DNA from: Candidatus Carbonibacillus altaicus
Lineage (GTDB): Bacteria > Bacillota > Bacilli > Thermicanales > DSM-22653
Direction of reading: 5' to 3'
Assembly: GCA_003050645.1 (NCBI GenBank)
Contig: PEBX01000004.1
Span: forward strand, 1 to 64,000
Length of the DNA stretch: 64,000 nt
Shown: in pieces, positions 8,879 through 18,258 of the stretch
Layout of the letters: each line of letters opens with the position of its first letter
How positions within the stretch are numbered: position 1 is the stretch's first letter
Translations under genes and position numbers: made by a program
Notes under the pieces: model-generated
Told to the model about the DNA's origin: nothing
Seen by the model: the letters and a program-made list of their open reading frames with translations, nothing else
The model's database searches: none

Positions 8879-10462
8879 TTATTGCTTCTTGAGACGTTCA
8901 TCTAACGTTTGTAGAACTTCACCGGGGTCTTGACCGCTGTTTACCATTTTGACAAAAGCCTTTTTCATTTCTTCGAGGATCTCCCAGTCATCACTTCCAT
9001 CCGCGCCCCAGCGAAAGACGGCGGCACCGTCGGGCCAGAAAGCGGCAAGATGTTTGTCTTCAAAGCCGGGCAAGCGATTCTCTTCCGCGTAAAGTAAAAA
9101 TTCATTGACAAACTGTCTATCTGCTGCGGCATTGGCCTGTGCGGCTCGTTCGCCGTGGACAAAGTCAATAAACTCCCAGGCCAGATCGCGCTCAGTAGCA
9201 CTGGCATTGATGGCATAAACCGTTCCGACATTCAATATGGCATTTTTCCCGCCGTTTACCGGGGACGGCAGAGGAGCGAAGTCCCAGTCGAGATCGGGGG
9301 CACCGTCCATACGGTAGCGGGCTTCGTTTTCCATGTTCATAAGCCAGCTTATATCAAACGAACGAACGAGTTGCATGGCTGAACGCCCACTTAAAAAAGG
9401 ATCGTCCGCAATGGGATCGTACGAAAACTCTTGAACCGGTGTTGACGTGTCATCGTCGGACGTCATGACTCTCGATTCGTGTATGACTACGCCTTGGTTA
9501 CCCGCCCTACTGCCAGGCGTATCGCCACCATCATCTACAGTAAGACCGTACCTCCGGTCCATAAGTGGCGGGGCGATCACTTTTTGTTGAATGAGTGTTT
9601 GAAACGCGCCCCACCATTTTTTACGTGCGTCTGTCTGGAGGGTTTCGTCCTTCGAAATGTGCTCTTGTTTCCCGTGTAAGACCATCTCGACCACATCCAC
9701 CGACGTATAACTCGTTCCAAAGGAGAAACCGTAGTAAGGCCGGCCATTTTTTTCACCGGAGAGAGAACGAGCGAGATCCAAAAGCTCGTCCCAGCTCATA
9801 CCACCTTGCGGATAAGGAAGACCGAGTTCATCAAAACGATGGCGGTCGTAGATGATAGCTTCGGAGTAAAAAGACGGTGTCAGACCGTAAAGCGTACCGT
9901 CCCCATCATCGCGTAGCGCCTCGAGAATAGGCTGAACGAGGTGCGACGTGTCAAACTTTGTTTTTTCTATATAAGGATCCAGAGGGGCGAAGAGACCGGC
10001 TTTCGCCATCCGACTGAAAGTTTCAAAATCGAGCATAACGACATCCGGCGCATCCGGTCCAGTTAACATGTCTTGATACACTTGAGAGAGTTTATTTTCA
10101 TACCGCTCGATCATCTCTTTCGACGGTACGGCATTCAAGTCGTCACCCATCTCAGCCATTAATTCTTGCTGGAGTTCCTTGAGCGGTTCTTCGAGCGCCT
10201 CCCACATGTCTATGAGTTCGAGCTCCACATCATCCCGGACCACACTAAAAAGCGCTCCGTTCGTCGTAAACTCATAACTGTTACCGAACACTTTTAATAC
10301 TTTGGGTTCGCTCATGGTCGGCTCGCTCTGACAACCGCTTAAAACAAGCGGTACGATGAACAAGAGACTGATGGCGAGCGTGCGTACCATGCCGCTCAAG
10401 CGCAAAGGTCCGGTTGAGCGAAACGGGTCCGTCGGGTGAAAAGGTTCATCCGGGCGCGTCAT
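8879..10462 (-). CDS. Family-1 extracellular solute-binding lipoprotein (second copy)
   Basis: 527 residues. Signal segment about 28-43, consensus lipobox LSGC with Cys44. Shares with its neighbours the VLKVFGNSYEF start of the mature chain, LTGPDAPDVVMLDF, LDPYIEKTKFD, GTLYGLTPSFYSE, LPYPQGGMSWDEL and the FLSGRSAMQLVRSFDI block, so the three genes come from local duplication. GAGGAGG seven bases before the ATG fixes the start. Gap to the upstream copy 133 bases, to the downstream copy 154 bases. Ligand unknown. Confidence 0.88.
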   Translation of the reverse strand: MTRPDEPFHPTDPFRSTGPLRLSGMVRTLAISLLFIVPLVLSGCQSEPTMSEPKVLKVFGNSYEFTTNGALFSVVRDDVELELIDMWEALEEPLKELQQELMAEMGDDLNAVPSKEMIERYENKLSQVYQDMLTGPDAPDVVMLDFETFSRMAKAGLFAPLDPYIEKTKFDTSHLVQPILEALRDDGDGTLYGLTPSFYSEAIIYDRHRFDELGLPYPQGGMSWDELLDLARSLSGEKNGRPYYGFSFGTSYTSVDVVEMVLHGKQEHISKDETLQTDARKKWWGAFQTLIQQKVIAPPLMDRRYGLTVDDGGDTPGSRAGNQGVVIHESRVMTSDDDTSTPVQEFSYDPIADDPFLSGRSAMQLVRSFDISWLMNMENEARYRMDGAPDLDWDFAPLPSPVNGGKNAILNVGTVYAINASATERDLAWEFIDFVHGERAAQANAAADRQFVNEFLLYAEENRLPGFEDKHLAAFWPDGAAVFRWGADGSDDWEILEEMKKAFVKMVNSGQDPGEVLQTLDERLKKQ

Positions 10463-10595
10463 GTTTTTACCTCCTCTTTTCTTTTTGAATATATGTGTCT
10501 ATCTAGCATTGCGACGACATACGTACTGTTGGTTCACCCGCGTGCTCATCCGAATACCGGATCTGCCACCGATCCTTCACTTCCCGTTGAGACAC

Positions 10596-12368
10596 TCAGC
10601 GATTGATGCGAAGCTCATCCGGTAACGACTGTTCGGCCTCTCGTAGTGCTTCTTCGATCGACTTGTGTCCGCTGCGCGCTTCTCGATAGGCGTTCTCGAG
10701 CGCTTGATAAACCTGCGATAGCATGACGGACATCTCTTCAGAAACATAAGATGGGTTCCCGTTTGCGACGGGTGTCGGGGCGAGCTTCCAGAACGCTTCG
10801 GCATGAATATTTTGGGCGAGGGGTGAGCGATTGGCCGGTATATACGTCATGAGACCTTCGGACCCGGCACTTTGCCCGAGAATCTTGGCCACTTTTTCGT
10901 TGTGTGCGGTCCGAATAAAACGCCACGCTTCTTCAGGGTTCTGGGCTTTAGACGGAATGACGAAGACCGTTTGTATCTCGACGGGACTACCTTCCTCCGG
11001 AGAAGACGGGTCAACGGGAAATGTGGCGACATCCCAGGCAAAGGGCTGGATCTCTTGCTGACCGGGTAGCGGGCCAAATCTGTCCGAGCGCGTTATGATA
11101 TCATAAAGCTCTATCGCCTGCTGCCATGAGGCGAGCAAAAAAGGTGCCTTGCCGCGTATAAACGCACTGTTCTCAGACCCGTAGGGGATAATGGTGATAG
11201 GCTCTTGTCCCTTTTCTCCGTTCTGCGCTATTTCTTCTTGGACTTTTTCTGAGTCCAGAATGTTTAAAACACCACGTTTTTGCAGATCGATAAACTGTTC
11301 CCAGAGCGCGCGCCGCTCGGGCGTATTTAAAACCGGCTTTTTACCTTCCTCGATCGCACGGAGTAGCGCCTCCTGATGTCTTCCTTGCTGAGTCAAGATG
11401 GTCTCTATGAGCCCTACTGTGCTGATTGACTGGCCATAGTTGCTCCGATCCACCCCGACACGCGCCGGAGCGTCTGCGGAACCATCTTTCGTTGAAGTGC
11501 TGCCGGAAATGCTGCCGGAAGCGCTGCCGGGAGGATGAGCAAAAACCTCCGCTTTGGACCACAACTCCTCCCACGTCTCACCATCTTGCGGATACGGGAC
11601 GCCTTCAGCATCGAGAAGATCTTTATTATAAAACAACGCATAGCTGAAAAAGGAAGGTGCTAGACCGTAGAGCGAACCGTCAGCTGGAGACGTCAAAGCT
11701 TCACGGACGATCGGCGCAAACTGCGTAAGATCGATCTGGTCTTTTTCGATATAACTGTCAAGCGAAAGGAGAAGACCTCGGTCGATCAGTGCTTCAAACG
11801 TATAAGGATCCCACTGCAAAATAAGCACATCCGGTGCGTCAGCCGATTCTAAATAAGATGTGAGCGAAAAACTTTCTTCTCCGGATGATTCGGGTGGAAC
11901 CATAAGTTCCCAAAGATCGACGACATCAAGCTGTACATTCGGTCGAGCTGCTTTATAGAGCGCGGCCAGATCGAGCTGCTGAATGCGCATACTGTATTTC
12001 GGTGCCAGTATTTTAAGGGTAATGGGTTCCGTGTCTTCTTTTTCGGGAGTGCTGCAAGCAGATGCGGTAAACATGATGAACATGCTGATGAGCGAGAGGA
12101 TGAAAAAACTCCATCTGGGTGATCGGGATGACCCAGATACCTTGGATATCTTGACGGAAGGATTGAACCACGTGGACAAGTCAGAAAACCTGGTGCGTCT
12201 GATCAACCTAGTTAATCTGATCAACCTAGTTAATCTGGGCAACCTGGTTAAGCCGAACAACCTAGTTAAGCCGGGCAACCTAGTTAAGCCGATCAACCTG
12301 GTTAAGCCGAACAACCTGGTTGCGTCGGTAGGGCGAGACGATCCCAGTCTAAAGCGATCAACCATCAT
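10596..12368 (-). CDS. Family-1 extracellular solute-binding lipoprotein with repeat-rich N-terminus (first copy)
   Basis: 590 residues and the most diverged of the three copies. Before its signal segment (about 86-104, weak lipobox ASAC with Cys105) it carries some 85 extra residues, of which 16-61 are a six-residue repeat of the form RL-x-x-LT. The repeat is really translated if the start is right: the two ATGs at 12363-12368 have AAAGGAG five to eight bases upstream and no other start near the signal segment has such a site. The mature chain keeps APDVLILQWD, LDSYIEKDQID, GSLYGLAPSFFSYA and VPYPQDGETWEELW. It starts 11 bases after the upstream ATPase gene, so the two are co-transcribed. 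Confidence 0.85.
   Translation of the reverse strand: MMVDRFRLGSSRPTDATRLFGLTRLIGLTRLPGLTRLFGLTRLPRLTRLIRLTRLIRRTRFSDLSTWFNPSVKISKVSGSSRSPRWSFFILSLISMFIMFTASACSTPEKEDTEPITLKILAPKYSMRIQQLDLAALYKAARPNVQLDVVDLWELMVPPESSGEESFSLTSYLESADAPDVLILQWDPYTFEALIDRGLLLSLDSYIEKDQIDLTQFAPIVREALTSPADGSLYGLAPSFFSYALFYNKDLLDAEGVPYPQDGETWEELWSKAEVFAHPPGSASGSISGSTSTKDGSADAPARVGVDRSNYGQSISTVGLIETILTQQGRHQEALLRAIEEGKKPVLNTPERRALWEQFIDLQKRGVLNILDSEKVQEEIAQNGEKGQEPITIIPYGSENSAFIRGKAPFLLASWQQAIELYDIITRSDRFGPLPGQQEIQPFAWDVATFPVDPSSPEEGSPVEIQTVFVIPSKAQNPEEAWRFIRTAHNEKVAKILGQSAGSEGLMTYIPANRSPLAQNIHAEAFWKLAPTPVANGNPSYVSEEMSVMLSQVYQALENAYREARSGHKSIEEALREAEQSLPDELRINR
12187..12321. repeat. 18-bp tandem repeat at the start of a binding-protein gene
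   Basis: About seven copies of an 18-base unit (AACCTAGTTAAKCYGRKC on the plus strand). In the minus coding frame each unit is six residues, so copy number can change without breaking the frame. It lies upstream of the secretion signal. Confidence 0.9.
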
Positions 12369-12379
12369 GCACTCTCCTT

Positions 12380-13648
12380 TTAATCTTTTTTTGATTCGTA
12401 TGGCCCATCCGGTTTACGAGTGGCCGTTTCTTTTTGCGGCGGGCGAATGACGATACGGCCCTCTTCCATCTCTACGACGACGCGGGTGTCGATGCCGAGC
12501 GCTTCTGCGTATTCTTCGGGAAGCTGCAGGCGTCCGGCTTCATCGACGACGGCATAGGCACGGTGTTCGGCGCTCTTTAAAAGTCCCTGCTGCCGGGTGC
12601 GTTCTTCTCCCCTATCCGCACGACCTGCCCCGTGTGCTGCAAGGTGCAAAGCACCCGGAGCTACACCGGGACCACTCCCCTCGGCTATCTCGTAGAGCGT
12701 CTCCTGTTCTACACCGTGCGTAGGAGCGTCCTTGTACGCCCCACGCCCCTCGTGGGTACCTTCCCCGTGGGCCGCATCTGCTGAGGGGGTCTCATCGATC
12801 GCTCGAATGTACTCCGTCGAGACGAGACCGTCGCGCATCATCACCACCCGGTCGACGGTGCGGGCAACGCCTAGATCGTGCGTCACGATGACGATCGTCA
12901 TGCCCAGGGTGCGGTGGATCTCTCGGAGTAGAGCCAGCACCTGAGCTGACGTTTCCGGGTCGAGCGCCCCGGTCGGCTCGTCTGCCAGAAGGAGCTCCGG
13001 CCGGTTGGCCAAAGATAAGGCGATGGCCACGCGTTGCTGCTCCCCACCTGATAACTGCGCCGGATAAGCGTACATCCGGTGGCTTAAGCCGACGCGCTCG
13101 ATGAGTTCCATGGCATAAGGGCGGTCGACCCGACCGGCAAGACGCATCATGAGGAGTACGTGATCGAGCGCAGTTAAATACGGCAGCAGATTGCGACCAC
13201 CATTTTGCCAAACAAAGCCCACTTTACGCAGACGAAAATCATTGAGCTCGCGCGGTGAGAGCTTCAAGAGATCGACGCCCGCCACCTGAACGGTGCCGGC
13301 AGAAGGTCGGTCCAATCCGCCAATGATGTTGAGGAGCGTTGATTTTCCACTACCGCTCGCACCGATGATGGCCAGATGATCACCTCGCAGGACCTCTAGA
13401 TGAACCCCTTTTAAAGCAGTTACTTCGACCCCTTCGCTTTGAAAGATCTTAACGAGACCGCGCACGTCAATCATTTTTTGCGGTTCCTGCGATGTGGCCT
13501 GTCCTTCTCTGGAGTGCGTGTCTTCATGTTGTGCGTCTTCATGTTGTGCGTCTTCATGCCGTGTGCTTTTGTACTCCGGGTTTTCGGGCAGTGCCGCTTC
13601 GTGGTGAGCCATTTTGTTTTGCTTTCGCCGTCGGGCGAGCATGTGCAT
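12380..13648 (-). CDS. ABC transporter ATPase (MacB/LolD type) with C-terminal AbrB-like domain
   Basis: 422 residues. After a charged, repeat-bearing N-terminus (1-57; HEDAQ repeats) comes a complete ATPase: Walker A GASGSGKS (96-103), Q-loop VWQN, signature LSGGEQQR (199-206), Walker B LLLADEP, H-loop THD. The type is that of ATPases which drive FtsX/MacB permeases by mechanical coupling rather than import. After a linker, residues about 363-403 ([20 protein letters not shown] and on to GRIVIRP) match the swapped-hairpin AbrB/MazE/SpoVT DNA-binding domain pattern. That domain usually binds DNA in transition-state regulators and antitoxins; here it may dimerise the ATPase or regulate. GGGGGG eight bases before the ATG supports the start. 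Confidence 0.88.
   Translation of the reverse strand: MHMLARRRKQNKMAHHEAALPENPEYKSTRHEDAQHEDAQHEDTHSREGQATSQEPQKMIDVRGLVKIFQSEGVEVTALKGVHLEVLRGDHLAIIGASGSGKSTLLNIIGGLDRPSAGTVQVAGVDLLKLSPRELNDFRLRKVGFVWQNGGRNLLPYLTALDHVLLMMRLAGRVDRPYAMELIERVGLSHRMYAYPAQLSGGEQQRVAIALSLANRPELLLADEPTGALDPETSAQVLALLREIHRTLGMTIVIVTHDLGVARTVDRVVMMRDGLVSTEYIRAIDETPSADAAHGEGTHEGRGAYKDAPTHGVEQETLYEIAEGSGPGVAPGALHLAAHGAGRADRGEERTRQQGLLKSAEHRAYAVVDEAGRLQLPEEYAEALGIDTRVVVEMEEGRIVIRPPQKETATRKPDGPYESKKD
13519..13558. repeat. 15-bp tandem repeat in an ATPase gene
   Basis: Nearly three copies of a 15-base unit containing TGTGCGTCTTCATGT, in frame on the minus strand, giving repeated HEDAQ near residues 31-44. Confidence 0.85.
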
Positions 13649-13711
13649 CGCCTATCCCCCCTGTCGTGCGTTCTACCTCACAGCTTCCCGCTTCCGCGCA
13701 CTTGCGACCCT

Positions 13712-16700
13712 TTAACGATCCGCACCTAGCTTTAAAACTTCACCGAGGCGTAAGGATATCGTGCGCAGTGTAATCTGCACTACACTTAAGACGAGAAGCA
13801 TGAGCGCCACCAGCCCCAGATTCAAAAGATCGTCCGGACTGTAGTAAACCTGAAAAGGGAGCGCGGAAGACATCTCCTGAAACTCCATCTTAAGAAACGG
13901 GAGAAAGAGCCAGGATACGAGACTTCCGGCCGAAAGACCAAACCCGAGCGCTGCGCCGACGCTTAAAAACTGTTCGAGAATGAGCGAGCGTATGAGTTCG
14001 CCGCGCGTGAGTCCTGAAGCTCTAAGGAGACCGAACGTCTGCCGGCGTTTGGCCAGCATAAAATACGTATACAGCATGTACCCGACGAGAGAGGCAAAGA
14101 GGGAGAGGACAAAATTCATCGAAAGCGTCCCGAATACCCCGCCTAAAAACGGCGACTTGCGCTCCCGAACATACATCGAACGGTAGTCCGTTACCTCGAT
14201 GAGCGGCACGTTTTTAGAGAGCAAGGTCCGAACGGCCTCGGCGAGACTGCCATCCTCTTGCATCTTAAGCCAGACTTCATACGGTTCAAGCGGCCAGACG
14301 TCCTGGACGTAGGGGAGGTTCACAATGAAAAAAGGCCCGTCATTGGGAAGCATCGTCGGCCAGTAATCGACCGCCGCAAATATAATGAAGTCCGCTGGCT
14401 TTTGATTGAGGGAAAGGGTAATGACCTCTCCCGGTTTTAAGTCGTATTTATCCAGCCAGCTTTTGCTAACGATGGCCGCCGCTTCGTGCTCACCCAAAAG
14501 CTTTAAATAGTCATACGGATGGTACGGGGCGTACAGTCCCGGCAAAAACCGGGCTGTCCGGGCAAAGTCGGCGTTATCGATGGCCATGAATGTGCCTTTG
14601 CCGAGCCCTTTGGAACCGACGGCGACGGACACATCGCGCTTCAGGACGCGCGTGGCCGACTGGACGCCGGATAAGTGCTGAAACAGTTCAAAAGGCGGTT
14701 CGCGATAGACGAGACGGACGCTCGGTCGCTCTTCACCCCCGGGACCGCCGCCCGGGCCACCGGGACCGCCGCCGCCGCCCGGTCCGCCGCCCGGGCCACT
14801 GGGGCCACCGCCTCCCGGTCCGCCGCCCCCAGGCAGACCGCCGCCGCCCGGTAACATTGATCCCGCATCACCGCTCGTCCTGAGCGATGCCGGATCGACC
14901 ATCGTCTCCCACTGCGCCTGGATGACGGCGTCCGTCCCGCTGGCATAGATGAAGCTCATCTGCCAGTTCGTCTCGATCGTCCGTGAGGATTCGGCTGCGT
15001 ACAGTCCGAGCCCGAGGGTAACAGCGAGAAGACGCATGAGCGCCGTGTAGTCACCGATGGCACGGGTGAGCTGGGTAAGGGCGAGTTCCACGCTCACCGA
15101 GGAATGACGCCGGGTGAGTACATGCAATAGACGCAAGAACCAGGGAAAAAGCCGTAAAAAGAGCATCACCAGCGTCAATATGGCGAGTGCCGGGATGAAA
15201 AATAATAGCGGATCGACCGCTCCCGTCGCGCTCTCCCGGGTAGTCGCAAGCAGTGCACCGCGGCTTAGAGCATAGTAACCGTAGACGGTGACGGCGAGAA
15301 GCGCAAGTTCCAGAAGCGGTCCGCCAAAACCGAGGAAAGACCGTTTGCGCCCGAGACGTCTTTCGGCGATGACCGAGACGTGACGTAGTCTGTAGAGAAG
15401 AGTGAGCTTCATAGCCAGAATGAGCAGAACGGCCCCTGCCAGATAGTACGCGATATCGGTCGTAAAGCTCACGGGAAACGGTCTATTTAAGACAAATTCC
15501 ATAAATCCGCTGCTTCGCCCCATCACCTGGGTCAGAACATATCCTAAAAGAAGCCCGAGGGGTAAGGCGAGGAGCACCTGATATCCCGTCTCCAGGGTGT
15601 AGAGGGTAAAGAGTTGTCGGAGCCGAGCCCCCCGGCTGTTTAAAAGGGCAATCTCCTGCCGCTCTCCCTCGATTAAGAGCGCCATATTGACCCAGATGAA
15701 GTAAAAAAGGAGGGCCAGAACAGGTGCTGCCAGGACGAAAAGCGTATTTTTAAGACGCGCATGTTCGGCGAGAAGCGTATCCAAAATGTCGAGAAAGGTC
15801 ACCTCGGTACGCGTATGGTCCAACCGTTTGGTGAGCTTAAGATCGAGTTCCTGAAGAGTTTTCCGCGCCTGGTAAAGCGCATTCGCATCAGCCTCAGAGA
15901 GATTAAAAGCTCTGTACCACATACCGAGCGTAAACGGAAGTTCCCCCTCTTTAAGGAGCGTCGAAAGTGTGGCCGGATGAACAAAAAGCGACGTTTTAAA
16001 CACATTTTCGCCGGGCCATGCTTTAAGCGGCGCATCTTCCGTAAGATCAAAAGCACCGACGATTCTAAGCTGCCACCGCTTACGGGACGGTTTTTCCCCT
16101 GCTGTTTGTACGGTAAGCGAAAGCGTGTCGCCGACGACGAGCTGTTTTTGCTGAAGAAGTTCGCGGCTCGCCATGACTTCCAACACCGGATCCTTGCCGC
16201 TTGTCGTCGGTCGGTTACCACCCGGCGACGCATCGTTTAGCTTTTGTGATGGATCGTTGCCTTCCGGTAGATGGTTGCTAGAAGGTCCGGTGGCGCTTTC
16301 TGAAAGCGTATCGCGCGGCATCCGGCCGTCAAAAAAAGTAAGACCGGCGGCACCCGGATCGGCGACATCGAGAGCAAGGAGGCCCATCACCATATTCGTC
16401 GGGCCTTCTTTTTCTTTGCTGTCAGCCGGTGACGAGCGTTTTACGACCTCAACAGCCTGCGAGCGCAAACCCCAGACACCGCGTGCGTCCTGTAACGGAA
16501 TCCCGATCTCATGCGGAAGCGCATCCTCTATGTAAGCAAATACTTTTTGCACTGATTCCGGTTCAGGCACGTCTTTTCCCACCGCCTGATACCGTAAGGT
16601 GAGCGTCCCAGGTGGGTAGGTAGAAGATTCATCGCCCTCCGCCAGTAAGATTTGCTGAATGACGTTGGTCAGTGCCCCGTTTGTATAAAGCGGGATAGCG

Positions 16701-16804
16701 CTCACGAAAGCAAAAACGAGAATCATACCGATGAGATGCGTCAAGGTTTGACCTTTTTTACCGCTCACTTTGCGCCAAGCGACGTGCCACATGAAAACAT
16801 CCAC
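13712..16804 (-). CDS. FtsX/MacB-family ABC permease with two FtsX units
   Basis: 1,030 residues. Layout: one N-terminal membrane segment (about 22-42), an extracellular domain (to about 345), three membrane segments with a first FtsX unit (VLAAPVLALLFYFIWVNMAL onward), two or three linking segments, a second start-like motif (LALTQLTRAIGDYTALMRLL), a second extracellular domain interrupted by a Gly/Pro linker at about 645-690, and a second FtsX unit (FVLSLFASLVGYMLYTYFML to the end). It thus holds both halves of a dimeric permease in one chain. Members of this superfamily do not transport through the membrane in the classical way but pull on extracytoplasmic partners. The gap to the downstream ATPase is 63 bases. 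Confidence 0.88.
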   Translation of the reverse strand: MDVFMWHVAWRKVSGKKGQTLTHLIGMILVFAFVSAIPLYTNGALTNVIQQILLAEGDESSTYPPGTLTLRYQAVGKDVPEPESVQKVFAYIEDALPHEIGIPLQDARGVWGLRSQAVEVVKRSSPADSKEKEGPTNMVMGLLALDVADPGAAGLTFFDGRMPRDTLSESATGPSSNHLPEGNDPSQKLNDASPGGNRPTTSGKDPVLEVMASRELLQQKQLVVGDTLSLTVQTAGEKPSRKRWQLRIVGAFDLTEDAPLKAWPGENVFKTSLFVHPATLSTLLKEGELPFTLGMWYRAFNLSEADANALYQARKTLQELDLKLTKRLDHTRTEVTFLDILDTLLAEHARLKNTLFVLAAPVLALLFYFIWVNMALLIEGERQEIALLNSRGARLRQLFTLYTLETGYQVLLALPLGLLLGYVLTQVMGRSSGFMEFVLNRPFPVSFTTDIAYYLAGAVLLILAMKLTLLYRLRHVSVIAERRLGRKRSFLGFGGPLLELALLAVTVYGYYALSRGALLATTRESATGAVDPLLFFIPALAILTLVMLFLRLFPWFLRLLHVLTRRHSSVSVELALTQLTRAIGDYTALMRLLAVTLGLGLYAAESSRTIETNWQMSFIYASGTDAVIQAQWETMVDPASLRTSGDAGSMLPGGGGLPGGGGPGGGGPSGPGGGPGGGGGPGGPGGGPGGEERPSVRLVYREPPFELFQHLSGVQSATRVLKRDVSVAVGSKGLGKGTFMAIDNADFARTARFLPGLYAPYHPYDYLKLLGEHEAAAIVSKSWLDKYDLKPGEVITLSLNQKPADFIIFAAVDYWPTMLPNDGPFFIVNLPYVQDVWPLEPYEVWLKMQEDGSLAEAVRTLLSKNVPLIEVTDYRSMYVRERKSPFLGGVFGTLSMNFVLSLFASLVGYMLYTYFMLAKRRQTFGLLRASGLTRGELIRSLILEQFLSVGAALGFGLSAGSLVSWLFLPFLKMEFQEMSSALPFQVYYSPDDLLNLGLVALMLLVLSVVQITLRTISLRLGEVLKLGADR

Positions 16805-16867
16805 CCCCTTTCCATACAGGCTTTACAGGCCCACTATCTAAACGAATGGCTAAACAAATGGCGTACT

Positions 16868-16938
16868 TGCAAGATACAAACGACGTACGCGCGAGAGGCT
16901 GATGACGTACGTAAGGTGACGTACACGTGACGTACACG
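16868..16938. repeat. GACGTAC-based repeats between adaptor and permease genes
   Basis: The 158-base gap between the adaptor stop and the permease start contains several spaced copies of GACGTAC, partly palindromic (GTAC core). No promoter is evident. Confidence 0.65.
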
Positions 16939-16962
16939 GTCCCCTCATCGACTGCCCGCCGT

Positions 16963-18075
16963 TTACTTACCCACTATGCGTTCACCGCCTTTTAGCCCGG
17001 AGATGATCTCGACTTCCGTCGCCGTCTCCAGACCGAGTTCGACATCGACCTCCCGCTTTGTATCGCCCTCTTTCACGATGACATACGTGCGCCCGCCGTA
17101 CGTATTGAGATATGATTTGGGAACTTTGACGACGTCTTCTTTGGCCAGAAGCTCGAACGTCGCACGAGCAAATGCGCCGCGGTTCGTCCCTTCGGGTAGC
17201 GGTGCATCGGGCTTGATCCAGACAAAACCATCCCGTTCGTCGGTCGTGTTGCCCCGCCCGCCTGTCCCCTCTCCAGTCGCAGGCAGGCGCATGACTTTAC
17301 CGGTAAGCTGCGTCGCGCCGACCTCTATGCTCGCTGGCATGCCGATCTGGATATGGGTAAGATCTTGCTGGGAAAGCCCTACCCCGATCACAAGCTGCGA
17401 CGGGTCAATGAGGCGCATGACCGGCTCATACGGTTTCACTTCGCTGCCATCTTTCACGCTCACCTGCGTGATGAGCCCGGCAAAGGGTGCTTTTAAAGTG
17501 GCCCGCGCCATCTGCCGTTCGAGTACTTCGAGTTCGCGCTGTTTATCCCGAAAATCTTTAACCGTTTTTTCTTGCTTGAGCCTTTCTTCTTCTGTCTGCG
17601 GTACGCTGCGAAGGGCGCTGATTAAGGTCGATTCTTCTAATTTGAGCGCCTCACGTTTCTTAGAGATTTCGAGGTCCAAGTCTTTTGTATTCAGTACGGC
17701 CAGCACCGCACCTTTTTCCACTTGTTCGCCCGGGGCGACGTTTACCTTTTTGACACGCATTGCGGTCCCGGTCCCTTCCGTTTCATCACCGAAGTCAAAA
17801 AAAAGCGTTTCTTCTTTTTCAGATATGACCATCCCCTGACCGCGGGCGGTGATGGCGATTTTACCGCGGGTCACGGTCATCTCCGGTTTTTTGGCAATCT
17901 TGGGCGGTGTGATATCCGGAATCTTCTCTTCCGTCGGTTCGGAGGTCACGATCGAACAGGCCGTAAACGTAAATAACATGAGAAGGAACACCCAACCGGC
18001 GTGTCGAACTGTTTTAACCGTTTTGAAAAAAAGAAGGGTCGATTGCTTTGGATAGAAGTCGTTTCCACGTGTCAT
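16963..18075 (-). CDS. Periplasmic-adaptor-type (HlyD/YknX-like) lipoprotein
   Basis: 370 residues. A hydrophobic segment (about 26-39) ends in FTAC, a near-lipobox with Cys40, so the adaptor is probably lipid-anchored outside the membrane. The fold is read from VKKVNVAPGEQVEKGAVLAV (first half of the lipoyl hairpin), a coiled-coil rich in Lys, Glu and Leu (about 130-190, two helices) and the second lipoyl half ATLKAPFAGLITQVSVKDGS, then a beta-barrel. In YknXYZ and MacAB such adaptors join the permease to export or to defence against toxic peptides. It lies between the second ATPase and the permease, the usual content of such an operon. Confidence 0.88.
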   Translation of the reverse strand: MTRGNDFYPKQSTLLFFKTVKTVRHAGWVFLLMLFTFTACSIVTSEPTEEKIPDITPPKIAKKPEMTVTRGKIAITARGQGMVISEKEETLFFDFGDETEGTGTAMRVKKVNVAPGEQVEKGAVLAVLNTKDLDLEISKKREALKLEESTLISALRSVPQTEEERLKQEKTVKDFRDKQRELEVLERQMARATLKAPFAGLITQVSVKDGSEVKPYEPVMRLIDPSQLVIGVGLSQQDLTHIQIGMPASIEVGATQLTGKVMRLPATGEGTGGRGNTTDERDGFVWIKPDAPLPEGTNRGAFARATFELLAKEDVVKVPKSYLNTYGGRTYVIVKEGDTKREVDVELGLETATEVEIISGLKGGERIVGK

Positions 18076-18212
18076 GCCTTTGTTTCGCCCTTTCCTGCCG
18101 TATCATAAACGCGTATTTACAATCCGTAACGACACTAACGACACCCGTACCTTCGAGCCGGTTCTTTCGTCCGGTCCATCAATGAACATATGTTATTCCT
18201 TCGGCATTGTCT

Positions 18213-18258
18213 GCTATGCGGGGACGGTCTATGAAGGGACGGCCTATGAAGGGACGGT
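18213..18258. repeat. 15-bp tandem repeat at an ATPase gene end
   Basis: Three partial copies of a unit with GGGACGGTCTATGAA. The repeat starts in the 168-base gap and runs over the stop codon of the ATPase gene into its last codons. Confidence 0.8.

Noticed and set aside
12187-12321. CRISPR-like array
   Set aside because: Units are 18 bases with no spacers and lie in frame inside a gene; no cas genes are in the window.
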